From contig NZ_PGFF01000001.1 in the NCBI RefSeq assembly GCF_002797715.1, positions 2,875,304 through 2,939,303 of the forward strand: a stretch of DNA of 64,000 nucleotides, written 5' to 3'. Below the pieces are notes generated by a model. The model was not told the DNA's origin and searched no databases. It saw nothing but the letters and a program-made list of their open reading frames with translations. Positions 8,476 through 16,877 of this stretch are shown in pieces. Positions within the stretch are counted from its first letter, which is position 1; each line of letters begins with the position of its first letter. The stretch comes from Diaminobutyricimonas aerilata. GTDB taxonomy: Bacteria > Actinomycetota > Actinomycetes > Actinomycetales > Microbacteriaceae. The position numbers and the translations under genes are program-made.

Positions 8476-10317
8476 ATGACCCTCCCCCGCACCCGCGCGG
8501 TGATCGCCACCGCCTCCGGTACCGTCGCCCTCCTCGCGGTCGGCGGCATCACGGCCCTGCCGGCGAACGCCGCCCCTCCGACGACGATCGGCACCGCCGA
8601 GGCCGGCGCCCTGCTGGCGCCCTACTACACGGACCTCGACCTCACGGGCGACGACTCCGTCACGCAGGACGACCTGGCGCTGGTCGCCGCCCACCTCGGC
8701 GCGACCCCGGCCGACCCGGCCTGGCCGACGGTCGCGACCGCGGATGCCGATGCCGACCAGCTGCTCGAGCTCGTCGATCTCGCCGAGGTGTCGAGCCGCA
8801 TGGTCTACGACGACGGGCCGTTCGAACTCATCGAGTCGTCGGCGATCGACCTTCAGGCCGCGATGAACGCGGGGGTCACGACCTCTGTGGCGATCACGCA
8901 GGAGTACCTCGACCGGATCGCCGCGTACGACCGCACGGTCGTCGACACCTCCGGCACCGGCCGCGCGCTCAACTCCATCATCACCGCGAGCGACGAGGCG
9001 CTGGCCACCGCCGCCGCGGCGGACGCGGAGCGGGCCGCGCACGGGATGACGAGCATCCTGCTCGGGGTGCCGGTCGTCGTGAAGGACAACTACGACACGG
9101 CCGACATGCCGACGACAGGCGGATGCGGCTGTTGGGACGCCAACCAGACCGCCGACGACGCGGCGATGGTGAGCGGTCTGCGCGCGCAGGGCGCCGTCAT
9201 CCTCGCGAAGGCGAGCCTTGACGAGTTCGCGTTCGGCTTCGTCTCCGAGTTCTCCGCCTTCCAGACGGGGGGCACCAGCACCCTCGTCGCGAGCCCGTAC
9301 AGCACGTCGCGCACCGCCGGCGGGTCGAGCGGCGGGACCGGCGCGGCGATCGCCGCCAACCTTGGGGCGATCGGATTCGGCACGGACACGGGCGGATCGA
9401 TCCGCGTGCCGTCGTCGTACAACCAGCTCGTCGGCATCCGACCGACCGTGGGTCTCGCGAGCCGGGACGGGATCATCCCGCTCGCGCTGAGTCAGGACAC
9501 CGGTGGACCGATGGCGCGCAGCGTCGCCGACGCGGCGATCGCGCTCGACGCCGTCGCCGGCGTGGACCCCGCCGATCCGATCACCGCCCAGCAGGAGGGC
9601 CTCGTGCCCGACTCGTACACCGAGTACCTCGACCCGACCGCCCTGCAGGGCGCGCGGATCGGCTACGTCGCGTCGATGATCGGCTCCAACCCGACGACGC
9701 TGCGCCTGTGGACGCAGGCGAAGGCTACGCTCGAGGCGCAGGGTGCGACGGTGGTCGAGGTGACCCCGCCGGCCGGGTTCTCGGCGGTGCTGAGCGAGCC
9801 GAGCGGCAGCACGAACGAGTTCAAGCACGACCTGAACGCGTACATCGCGGCCCACCTCGCCCCGGGGGTGGAGGCTCGCTCGCTGCAGGGCATCCTCGCC
9901 ACCGGCCGGTACGTGCCGTCGCGACAGGGCACCTACCAGTCGCGCGACCAGGTGACCGAGGAGACCTACCAGGCGTGGGCTGGCCCGACGGGCACCCACA
10001 CGACGGCGATCGCGTCGGGCAAGGCACTCGTGACCTCGTGGATGGACGAGCAGGATCTCGACAGCCTCGTCTACCCGTCCGGCAACCCGTACGGCACCCA
10101 GGGCACCAACCTGCGGCTGAGTCCGAACACGGGGATGCCGTCGATCTCGGTGCCGATGGGTCAGGCGACCGCCGAGGAGAGCATCCCGGGCGCCGGCGTG
10201 AACCTCGAGTTCCTCGGACGCCACTACGCGGAGGGCACCCTCATCGGGCTGACCTACGCGTTCGAGCAGGCGACCGGCGCGCGCACGTCGCCGGCGCTGT
10301 ACGGCCCGCTCGGCTGA
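8476..10317 (+). CDS. Secreted amidase (amidase-signature family) with N-terminal dockerin-like module
   Basis: The 613-residue protein has a signal peptide (1-32). It is followed at about 52-112 by two dockerin-type calcium-loop segments: DLDLTGDDSVTQDDLALVAA and, after a linker, ADADADQLLELVDLAEVSSR. Each has alternating Asp residues followed by a hydrophobic helix. Residues 120-613 form an amidase-signature hydrolase with an intact Ser-cisSer-Lys triad: Lys203 in VVVKDNYDTADMP, cis-Ser284 in TAGGSSGGTG and nucleophile Ser308 in FGTDTGGSIRVPSSYNQ. The family cleaves amide bonds of varied small molecules or peptides; the substrate here cannot be told. A dockerin on a secreted amidase is unusual. 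The cohesin protein encoded 65 bases upstream is the obvious partner. A GAGAAAGAG ribosome-binding site precedes the ATG. Confidence 0.88.
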   Translation: MTLPRTRAVIATASGTVALLAVGGITALPANAAPPTTIGTAEAGALLAPYYTDLDLTGDDSVTQDDLALVAAHLGATPADPAWPTVATADADADQLLELVDLAEVSSRMVYDDGPFELIESSAIDLQAAMNAGVTTSVAITQEYLDRIAAYDRTVVDTSGTGRALNSIITASDEALATAAAADAERAAHGMTSILLGVPVVVKDNYDTADMPTTGGCGCWDANQTADDAAMVSGLRAQGAVILAKASLDEFAFGFVSEFSAFQTGGTSTLVASPYSTSRTAGGSSGGTGAAIAANLGAIGFGTDTGGSIRVPSSYNQLVGIRPTVGLASRDGIIPLALSQDTGGPMARSVADAAIALDAVAGVDPADPITAQQEGLVPDSYTEYLDPTALQGARIGYVASMIGSNPTTLRLWTQAKATLEAQGATVVEVTPPAGFSAVLSEPSGSTNEFKHDLNAYIAAHLAPGVEARSLQGILATGRYVPSRQGTYQSRDQVTEETYQAWAGPTGTHTTAIASGKALVTSWMDEQDLDSLVYPSGNPYGTQGTNLRLSPNTGMPSISVPMGQATAEESIPGAGVNLEFLGRHYAEGTLIGLTYAFEQATGARTSPALYGPLG

Positions 10318-10322
10318 ACACC

Positions 10323-10361
10323 CCCGTCCGCCCGGTCCGCACTCGCGGCCGGGCGGGCGGG
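10323..10361. terminator. Bidirectional hairpin terminator between amidase and topoisomerase IB genes
   Basis: A 13-base stem (10323-10335 with 10349-10361, one mismatch) with a 13-base loop fills the 44-base gap between two convergent genes. The stem is entirely GC-rich and has no long T-tract, as usual for actinobacterial terminators. Confidence 0.65.
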
Positions 10362-11327
10362 TCAGCCGAGCAGCTCCCGCAGCTCGGACTCGGCGGCGGT
10401 CACGCGTTCGGCGTCGATCGTGACGCCCTTCTGGTACAGGTCGACGATGCGCGGGTCGACGTAGCTCGAGCGGGCGATCGACGGGGTGTTGTTGAGCTCC
10501 TCAGCCGCGTCGCGCATCGCCTGCGCGAGAGCCCTCGTGCGGGCGGTCTTCGTGTGCTCCGGGCCGTGCTTGGCGAGGCTGATCGCCGCGGCGATCGTGC
10601 CGTGCAGGGTGCGGAAGTCCTTCGCGGTGAAGTCGCCCCCGGTGCGCTCGCGCACGTACGCGTTGATCTCCTCGGCCGAGAGCGGATGCCAGCCGCGCTC
10701 GTCCTTCCAGGCGAGCAGGCGCGCGTTCGGACCGCGCCGCTTCAGCAGGCGCACGACCTTCGCGAGATCGGGGTCGCGGATGTCGGACTCCCACTCCTGG
10801 CCGCTCTTCGCGGGGAACTTGAGTTCCACCGTGTCCCCGTGCACCACGGCGTGCGCGCACAGCAGCGTCGACAACCCGAAGCTGCCGTTCGAGTGGGCGT
10901 ACTGCTCTGACCCCACCCGCAGGGACCCGGTGTCGAGCATCCGGAACGCCGCGGCGAGCGCGCGATCGCGCCCGTAGCCGTCCTCACGCAGGTGCATCGT
11001 CACCTGGCGCCGCGCGGCGGTGAGGGTGGCGGCGAGCTCGAGTGCCCGCTCGTACTTGACGCGGTCCTTCTTCTCCCGCCAGAACGGGTGGTAGATGTAC
11101 TGCCGCCGACCGGCGGCGTCGGTGCCGGTCGCCTGCACGTGCCCGTTCTCGAACGGGCAGATCCAGATGTCCTTCCACGCCGGCGGAATCGCGAGAGCGT
11201 CGAACCGCGCCCGCAGCTCGGGATCGCGCACCGGCTGACCGTTCGGACCGCGGTAGGAGAAGCCGCGTCCCGCGCGCACGCGGGTGTAGCCCGGCCCGTT
11301 CGTGTCGCTGCGGCGGAGGCGGGGCAT
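10362..11327 (-). CDS. DNA topoisomerase IB (poxvirus-like)
   Basis: Type IB topoisomerases relax supercoils through a 3'-phosphotyrosyl intermediate. The 321-residue length fits the bacterial family. The N-terminal domain shows GRGFSYRGPNGQPVRDPELR, IPPAWKDIWICPFENGHVQA and the TGTDAAGRRQYIYHPFWREK block. The catalytic domain has Arg in SLRVGSEQYA, Lys in KFPAKSGQEW, Arg in KDFRTLHGT and the active-site Tyr289 in SIARSSYVDPRIVD. All the expected family motifs are in place. The gene stands alone and is convergent with the amidase gene. The ATG at 11327 begins the usual basic start. Confidence 0.93.
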   Translation of the reverse strand: MPRLRRSDTNGPGYTRVRAGRGFSYRGPNGQPVRDPELRARFDALAIPPAWKDIWICPFENGHVQATGTDAAGRRQYIYHPFWREKKDRVKYERALELAATLTAARRQVTMHLREDGYGRDRALAAAFRMLDTGSLRVGSEQYAHSNGSFGLSTLLCAHAVVHGDTVELKFPAKSGQEWESDIRDPDLAKVVRLLKRRGPNARLLAWKDERGWHPLSAEEINAYVRERTGGDFTAKDFRTLHGTIAAAISLAKHGPEHTKTARTRALAQAMRDAAEELNNTPSIARSSYVDPRIVDLYQKGVTIDAERVTAAESELRELLG

Positions 11328-11410
11328 GTCGCGAGGCTAGCGCCACGGATGCTGTGGGCACGCCCGGAGGGCCGGTCGCTCAGCGATTTCCCGTTCAGCA
11401 CCCGGCGCCG

Positions 11411-11454
11411 GAACGACGGATGCCCGGACCTCGTGGTCCGGGCATCCGTCGTTC
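11411..11454 (-). terminator. Strong hairpin terminator of the 1715-residue surface protein gene
   Basis: A perfect 20-base stem (11411-11430 with 11435-11454) closes a TCGT tetraloop six bases past the stop at 11461. The core GGATGCCCGGAC with its complement recurs in the terminator at 54205-54240, so the two belong to one sequence family. Confidence 0.85.
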
Positions 11455-11460
11455 AGTGCG

Positions 11461-14400
11461 TTACGACCGGCTCTGTTCGCGGCGGCGACGCGCGGCGAGC
11501 AGGAGCAGCACACCACCGGCGATCAGCACGCTCAGCGCGAGCACGATCGAGGAGGCGAGCGTCACACCGGTCGCGGCGAGCGCGTTGCCGACCACGACGA
11601 ACGGGTCGTCGTCGGCGACCGTGACGACCTCGCCGTCGCGGTCGAGCAGCAGCACCGGGGTGCCGTCGGGGTTCACCGACGGGTCGCCGGTCGGCACGCC
11701 GTCGTCGTCCGTGGCGGGCACCACGGCGTCGGCGATCACGTCGACACGGTCCTGGTGCATGCCGGCGCCGGCGATGAGGGTGCCCTCCGCGTAGAACGAC
11801 TGACCGGGGGCGAGGATGCCCGTCCACGGCCCGCTCCTCACGAAGCTGTAGTCGGCGGGACCGCCGACCGGCGAGAGGTCCGCCGTCCAGTCGTCACCGA
11901 TCTTCGCGCCCTGCACCGTGATGTCCGACAGGCGGATGTTGGTGAGGTGCGTGTTGCCGGTGTTGGTGACCACCCAGCGCACCTTCACGGTCGACCCGGG
12001 CTGGGTCGTGACCGCGTGCTGCGCGTCGTTCGCCGTGGTGCCGGCGGGCACGTCGGGCTTCGACGGGATGATCCAGTCGCCGTTGGCGTCCTTCACCCGC
12101 GGGTCCTCGTCGGCCCCGTTGTACTTGATCACCTGGATCGCGGCGGTGACGGCGTTGTAGTCGTCACGGTCGCTGACGGCGATGCCGGAGCCGGCGCCCA
12201 CCGCGTCGACGCGCGCGCGGTCGACGTGCGGCTGCTGCGATCCGGTGACCGTGAGCTGCGCGGTTCCGGTGATCACGGCGTCGGGCGCCCACGTGGCGGT
12301 GCCGGCACCGAAGGTGTCGGCCCACTGCGCGGTCCAGCCGGTCGGGGTCGGCGTGGCGGCCACGGTCTCGCCGGTCGGGAAGGTCCAGACCAGCTCGCGG
12401 ATCTCGCCGCCGGCGAGGTTCTCGTCGGTTAGCGTCACCGCGCGCAGCGGCTCGTCGCCCGTGTTCGTGACGGTGAAGACGATGGTGCGAGTCTCGCCCG
12501 GCGTGTAGAACTCGGCCTCCGGCATGGTGTCGGCGTCGTGCTCGATGGTGGTGCCGTCGCCGTCACCCTTCTCGATGTCGACGAACGGTCCCTCACCCGT
12601 GCGGGCGTTGAACGGGTCGTCGTCGTCGACCGTCACCGGGTCGCCGTTCTCGTCGATCGCGACGATCGGGTCGCCTTCGGGGTCCACGGCCGGCTCACCG
12701 GTCGGGGTGCCGTCGGGGCCGACCTCGGGCTGCACGATCGTGCCCACCACGTCGACGGTGTCGGTGTGGTTGGTCAGCGCCGGCAGCGTGAGGGTGCCTT
12801 CGGCGAAGAACGAGGCACCGGGCGGCAGGATGCCCTGCCACGGGCCGTCCTCGACGAAGCTGTAGTCCGCCGGACCGCCGAACGCGGTCAGGTCGGCCGT
12901 CCAGTCGCCGTCGATCGCCGGGCCCGCGTCGGTCGTGTCGACGAGCGTGATGTCGGTGAGCGACGTCGTGCCCGTGTTGGTCACGACCCAGCGCACCGTG
13001 CGCGGCGTCTGCACCGGGTACTCGACCGCCTCGTCCGCCGTGTTGGCGTCCTGAGCGGCATCGGTCAGCGGCTTGGCCGGGATGACCCACTCGTCGCCGT
13101 CGCGGACGGCCGGGTCGGCCTTCTCACCGTCGTACTTGATGACCTGGATGTCGCCCGTGAAGGCGTTGTAGTCGTCCTCGTCGCTGACGGGGGTGCCCGA
13201 CGCGGCGCCGACCGCGGTCACCGCGGCGGTGTCGACGTGCGGTTCACCGTCGAGCGCGACCGTGAGGGTGGCGGTGCCGGTGACGACCTCGCCCGTCTTC
13301 CACGTGGTGGTGCCGGGTGCGAAGGTCGCCGCCCACGGCGCCTCCCATCCGCCGTCGACCTGGGTCGCGGGGAGGGTCGAACCGTCGGGCAGCGTGAACA
13401 CGAGGTTTTCGACCGTGCCGCCGGAGACGGTGCTGTCGGTGAACGTCACGTTCCGCAGCTCGTCCGCGCCGGTGTTGACCACGCGGAACATGATCGTGCG
13501 GGTCTCGCCCGGCTCGTACACCTCGCCGTCGCTCATCGTGTCGGCGTCGTTCACGATGCTCGTGCCGGTGCCGTCGCCCTTCTCGATGTCGACCGCGGGT
13601 GCGACCGTGGTCGGGTTGTCGAGCTCGATGGCGGTGGTGGTGTCGTCACCGATGGTGAGGGATGCGGTGCCGTCGCCGTTGTCGGTCACTCCGGCGCCCG
13701 ACCACGTCGGGGTGCCGAAGCCGACGCCCGCGGGGGTGCCGGTGGGCACGTCCTCGGAGAGAGTCACGACGGTGCCGTACGGGATGTCATCGGAGGTGAC
13801 GACCGTGCCGTCGGGGCTCACGGTGAGGGTGCCCGGCGTCGCGAGACCCGGATAGGTGTAGCGCACCGTGAAGTCCTGCTCGTCGCCCACGAGCGCCTCA
13901 CCGGGACCGGTGACGTCCTTGAGGATCGAGAAGCGGCCGGGCTCGAAGAGCTCATTCGTCACGACGAAGGCGAAGGGGGCGCCGGGCGTGACCAGCTGGG
14001 CGGTCGACGGCGTCACCGTGACCGACCGGTACTGGTCGCTGTCCTGCTCCGTCACGGTCACCCGGGTGCCGACCGGAACGGTCACCGGCGCGCTCGTCTG
14101 GCCCGCGGTGAGCGTCACCGTCTCGAATTCGCCGAGCGAGATGGGCAGGCCGCGGAAGTCGGTCGCGGCAGGGTCGAGCACGAAGGTCTGGTCCGGCGCC
14201 GGCTCGGCGCCGTCACCCGAGACCCGCTTCTCGATGGTGAACGATCCGCTCGCGATGTAGCCCGCGTCGATCGTGTGGTCGTTCTCGCCGGGCCCGCCGG
14301 TCGTGAAGTCGTACTCGCCGGTCACCGTGTCGGGGTTCGATCCGGTCGTCGAGTCCGTCAGCTCGCGCTGGGTGAGGTCGATCGCGCTCCAGGGCACGAC

Positions 14401-16608
14401 GCCGAACACGTCGGGATCGAGCGGCGCATCGCCGGTCGTCGGGGCGACGAAGCGCACGGTGTAGTCGGTGTTCGTGGTCAGGTCGGGGTCGAAGTACTCC
14501 GAGGTCGGGTCGGACGAGAAGTAGTAGTTGCCGTCCGCATCCGTGGTGCGGGTTCCGACGACGTTGCCGTCGGCGTCGACCAGCTCGACGGTCACGCCGG
14601 CAAGCGGCGGCTCGTCGGCATCCTGAATGCCGTCCTGGTCGGCGTCGAACCACACGCGGTTGCCGATCTCGATCGGCGCCGCCTGCGCGAGCAGGCTGAT
14701 GCCGCCGAGGCCGCCACCCTTCTGGAAGTTGCCGCCTTCACCGCCACCGCCGCCATCGCCGTTGAGCTCGTAGCCCGCGACCGCGGCCCCGTTGTCGACG
14801 TCCATCCACATCAGGCCGGCGAGGCGGATGCCGCCCAGCGGGTCATACACGGTCGTGACGACCTCACGCGAGCCGCGCAGACCGGCGAGGTGCCCGAGGG
14901 CGACCTCGTGGTGGCTGCTGCCGGCGCCGAGGTTCTGCCCGTCGTCGTAGAAGTTGCGTCCGCCCGGGCCCTGGTTGCCGAGAGTCGACGCTCCGGTGCG
15001 GGCACCGGCGACGCCGTTGTCCTCGAGCACGAAGGTGCCGTTCGCGGTCGGAGCCGCGATGAGGATGTCACCGCTCGCGCCGCCCTCGTAGTTGGTGCCG
15101 GGCACGGCCGGGTCGCTCGCGACGCTGCGGTTGCCCGCCTGGAGCTGCGTGCGGTCGGTGAAGCCGAGGCTCAGGTAGCCGTCCTCGTCGAAGTAGAGGT
15201 CGGAGAGGATCGGCTGCGGGTAGATCTGCCAGCCGCCGTTGTTCTCGGCGACCCGGCCGCCGGCCCACGTCCACGTGCCGGTCCAGGTGTTCCAGCGCTG
15301 ACTCTGCGGCGCGAGCGCGTTGTTGTAGACGTCGCCCTTGGTGTAGTCGAGGTCGCCGTCGAAGACGGATGCCCACGCGCCGCTGAGGTTGTTGAGCGGC
15401 CGCTTGATCACGTGCGCCTGCAGACCCGCGGCGGCAGCGGAGACGCCGGGCACGAAGCCCGCATCCGTCTCGCCGCTGTCGACGTAGCCGACGTAGAGCT
15501 CGCCGCGGTAGAGGGTGAGCCCGTAGGGGCGCTCGCCCGTGCCGAGGCCGAGGTCATACGACTGGAAGCCCGTCGGCGGGGTGGTCGGGTCGGAGATGTC
15601 GAGGGAGTACAGCTTCTTGTCGAAGAGGTTGACGAAGTAAAGCGTGCGTCCGTCGGGGCTGATCGCCATGTCGCCGATGCCCACCGTGCCCGCCTTCGCG
15701 AACGCGTCCGTGTCGCGCACCGGCTTCTGGTGACCACCGAGCTCGCGCTCGGCGTTCGTCTGCGCGGCGCCGACGTCGATGCCGATCGCCTCGACGTCGA
15801 GCCAGTTCTCCACGGCGCCCGCGCCGCTGGGCTCGTTGCCGACCATGGCGTCGGTCACGCGGTAGATGCCGCCAAGACCGAGCGGGCCGAGGCCGCTCTG
15901 CCGCTTGTAGACCGCCGCGGTGAAGATGCTGTTACTCGAGGACTGGTAGACGTTGCTCGAGACGGCACCGACCTCGCCGAACGTGGCGAGGGTCACGCGG
16001 TTGGGGAAGCCGGTGGGCTGGCCGCCCTCGGGGCGGGCGTAGCCGTCACCGTAGCTGACGCCGGCGAGCGCCGGCTCGCCGGCCTTCGTGCCGCCGTCGG
16101 CGGGGACGGGCGAACCGGCCCACTGGATCGCCGTCACCAGCGGGGCGTTGCCCTGGCTGTAGTCCTCGGGGGCGTTGACGGCGAAGTCCGCACCGGAGGT
16201 GCCGACGGTGACGAACTGCACCGAGGTGCCGTTGCTGCCGCTGGGTCCGTGCACGGGTCCGGGCTCGTATCCGGCGGGAAGGCCGGTGAACTCGAGGCGC
16301 AACGCGTCGCTGTGTGCGTCGTCGACGAGCAGCGAGTAGCTGCCGTCGGCCTGCGACGCGGCGGTCCACGACTCACCGAGCGCGTCGTACGCGGTCACGA
16401 TGACGCCGGCGAGACCCGCGTCGACGGCTGCGCCGGTGGCGGTGCCGGTCGTGGTGTCGCGGATGCCGTCGCCGTCGAAGTCACGGAAGACGTAGCCGCT
16501 GACGGTGCCGTCGGCGGCGCTCGCCGGCGCGGCGCCGGCGAGGGTGAGGCCGGTGACGGCTACAAGGAAGGCGGTCGCTCCAGCGAGCGATCGGGGGGCG
16601 CGGAACAT
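11461..16608 (-). CDS. Giant cell-surface protein: SdrD-B, propeller-like, DUF5979-like and DUF11-like modules, LAATG anchor
   Basis: The product has 1715 residues. A signal peptide (1-31) is followed by an SdrD-B-like domain (about 35-145, GYVFRDFDGDGIRD). A 470-residue region contains propeller-like phrases (IGDMAISPDGRTLYFVNLFD, RPYGLTLYRGELYVGYVDSG). A second SdrD-B module comes near 646 (NRVWFDADQDGIQDADEPPL), then two DUF5979-like modules (GSFTIEKRVSGDG near 789, FSILKDVTGPGE near 893). A two-fold repeat of about 330 residues follows: VDIEKGDG at 1006 and 1344, IQVIKY at 1156 and 1489. It ends NALAATG, a transmembrane helix and an Arg-rich tail, a class E sortase signal. The inferred role is a wall-anchored adhesin or receptor. 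The ATG at 16608 is set by GAGGAG four bases upstream; the open frame beyond it overlaps the DyP gene and is not protein-like. Confidence 0.88.
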   Translation of the reverse strand: MFRAPRSLAGATAFLVAVTGLTLAGAAPASAADGTVSGYVFRDFDGDGIRDTTTGTATGAAVDAGLAGVIVTAYDALGESWTAASQADGSYSLLVDDAHSDALRLEFTGLPAGYEPGPVHGPSGSNGTSVQFVTVGTSGADFAVNAPEDYSQGNAPLVTAIQWAGSPVPADGGTKAGEPALAGVSYGDGYARPEGGQPTGFPNRVTLATFGEVGAVSSNVYQSSSNSIFTAAVYKRQSGLGPLGLGGIYRVTDAMVGNEPSGAGAVENWLDVEAIGIDVGAAQTNAERELGGHQKPVRDTDAFAKAGTVGIGDMAISPDGRTLYFVNLFDKKLYSLDISDPTTPPTGFQSYDLGLGTGERPYGLTLYRGELYVGYVDSGETDAGFVPGVSAAAAGLQAHVIKRPLNNLSGAWASVFDGDLDYTKGDVYNNALAPQSQRWNTWTGTWTWAGGRVAENNGGWQIYPQPILSDLYFDEDGYLSLGFTDRTQLQAGNRSVASDPAVPGTNYEGGASGDILIAAPTANGTFVLEDNGVAGARTGASTLGNQGPGGRNFYDDGQNLGAGSSHHEVALGHLAGLRGSREVVTTVYDPLGGIRLAGLMWMDVDNGAAVAGYELNGDGGGGGEGGNFQKGGGLGGISLLAQAAPIEIGNRVWFDADQDGIQDADEPPLAGVTVELVDADGNVVGTRTTDADGNYYFSSDPTSEYFDPDLTTNTDYTVRFVAPTTGDAPLDPDVFGVVPWSAIDLTQRELTDSTTGSNPDTVTGEYDFTTGGPGENDHTIDAGYIASGSFTIEKRVSGDGAEPAPDQTFVLDPAATDFRGLPISLGEFETVTLTAGQTSAPVTVPVGTRVTVTEQDSDQYRSVTVTPSTAQLVTPGAPFAFVVTNELFEPGRFSILKDVTGPGEALVGDEQDFTVRYTYPGLATPGTLTVSPDGTVVTSDDIPYGTVVTLSEDVPTGTPAGVGFGTPTWSGAGVTDNGDGTASLTIGDDTTTAIELDNPTTVAPAVDIEKGDGTGTSIVNDADTMSDGEVYEPGETRTIMFRVVNTGADELRNVTFTDSTVSGGTVENLVFTLPDGSTLPATQVDGGWEAPWAATFAPGTTTWKTGEVVTGTATLTVALDGEPHVDTAAVTAVGAASGTPVSDEDDYNAFTGDIQVIKYDGEKADPAVRDGDEWVIPAKPLTDAAQDANTADEAVEYPVQTPRTVRWVVTNTGTTSLTDITLVDTTDAGPAIDGDWTADLTAFGGPADYSFVEDGPWQGILPPGASFFAEGTLTLPALTNHTDTVDVVGTIVQPEVGPDGTPTGEPAVDPEGDPIVAIDENGDPVTVDDDDPFNARTGEGPFVDIEKGDGDGTTIEHDADTMPEAEFYTPGETRTIVFTVTNTGDEPLRAVTLTDENLAGGEIRELVWTFPTGETVAATPTPTGWTAQWADTFGAGTATWAPDAVITGTAQLTVTGSQQPHVDRARVDAVGAGSGIAVSDRDDYNAVTAAIQVIKYNGADEDPRVKDANGDWIIPSKPDVPAGTTANDAQHAVTTQPGSTVKVRWVVTNTGNTHLTNIRLSDITVQGAKIGDDWTADLSPVGGPADYSFVRSGPWTGILAPGQSFYAEGTLIAGAGMHQDRVDVIADAVVPATDDDGVPTGDPSVNPDGTPVLLLDRDGEVVTVADDDPFVVVGNALAATGVTLASSIVLALSVLIAGGVLLLLAARRRREQSRS

Positions 16609-16877
16609 GGTCTCCTCTGGGGGATGGTGCTCGGGCGGAGGCCGCGCGCGGGCGAAGCGTCCAACCATCAGATGGCGTGATGCCGTGGTTATGACGCGTG
16701 TTCGCGGAATCTCCGTGAGGAGGGTTCCGTTCGCCGTCGCGCGGCAACAGGATGCCGTCGCACTCGAGGGGTTATCGGGGGTGACGCCGTCCCAGACCGG
16801 CGCCGCAACCGATAGTAGCGGGAGCGGAGCGCGGACGATGATCTTTTCGCCGCGGAAATCCCGTGCCGGTCGACCGC
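16609..16877 (-). promoter_or_regulatory. Upstream region of the 1715-residue surface gene
   Basis: This 269-base gap separates the DyP stop from the adhesin start. A TACTAT hexamer (minus strand, 16812-16817) is the best -10 candidate; no matching -35 is clear. An imperfect hairpin at 16711-16735 (GGAA-CTCC against GGAG-TTCC) and a C-rich motif on the minus strand at about 16764-16778 lie between it and the start. No separate terminator for the DyP operon could be recognised. Confidence 0.35.
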
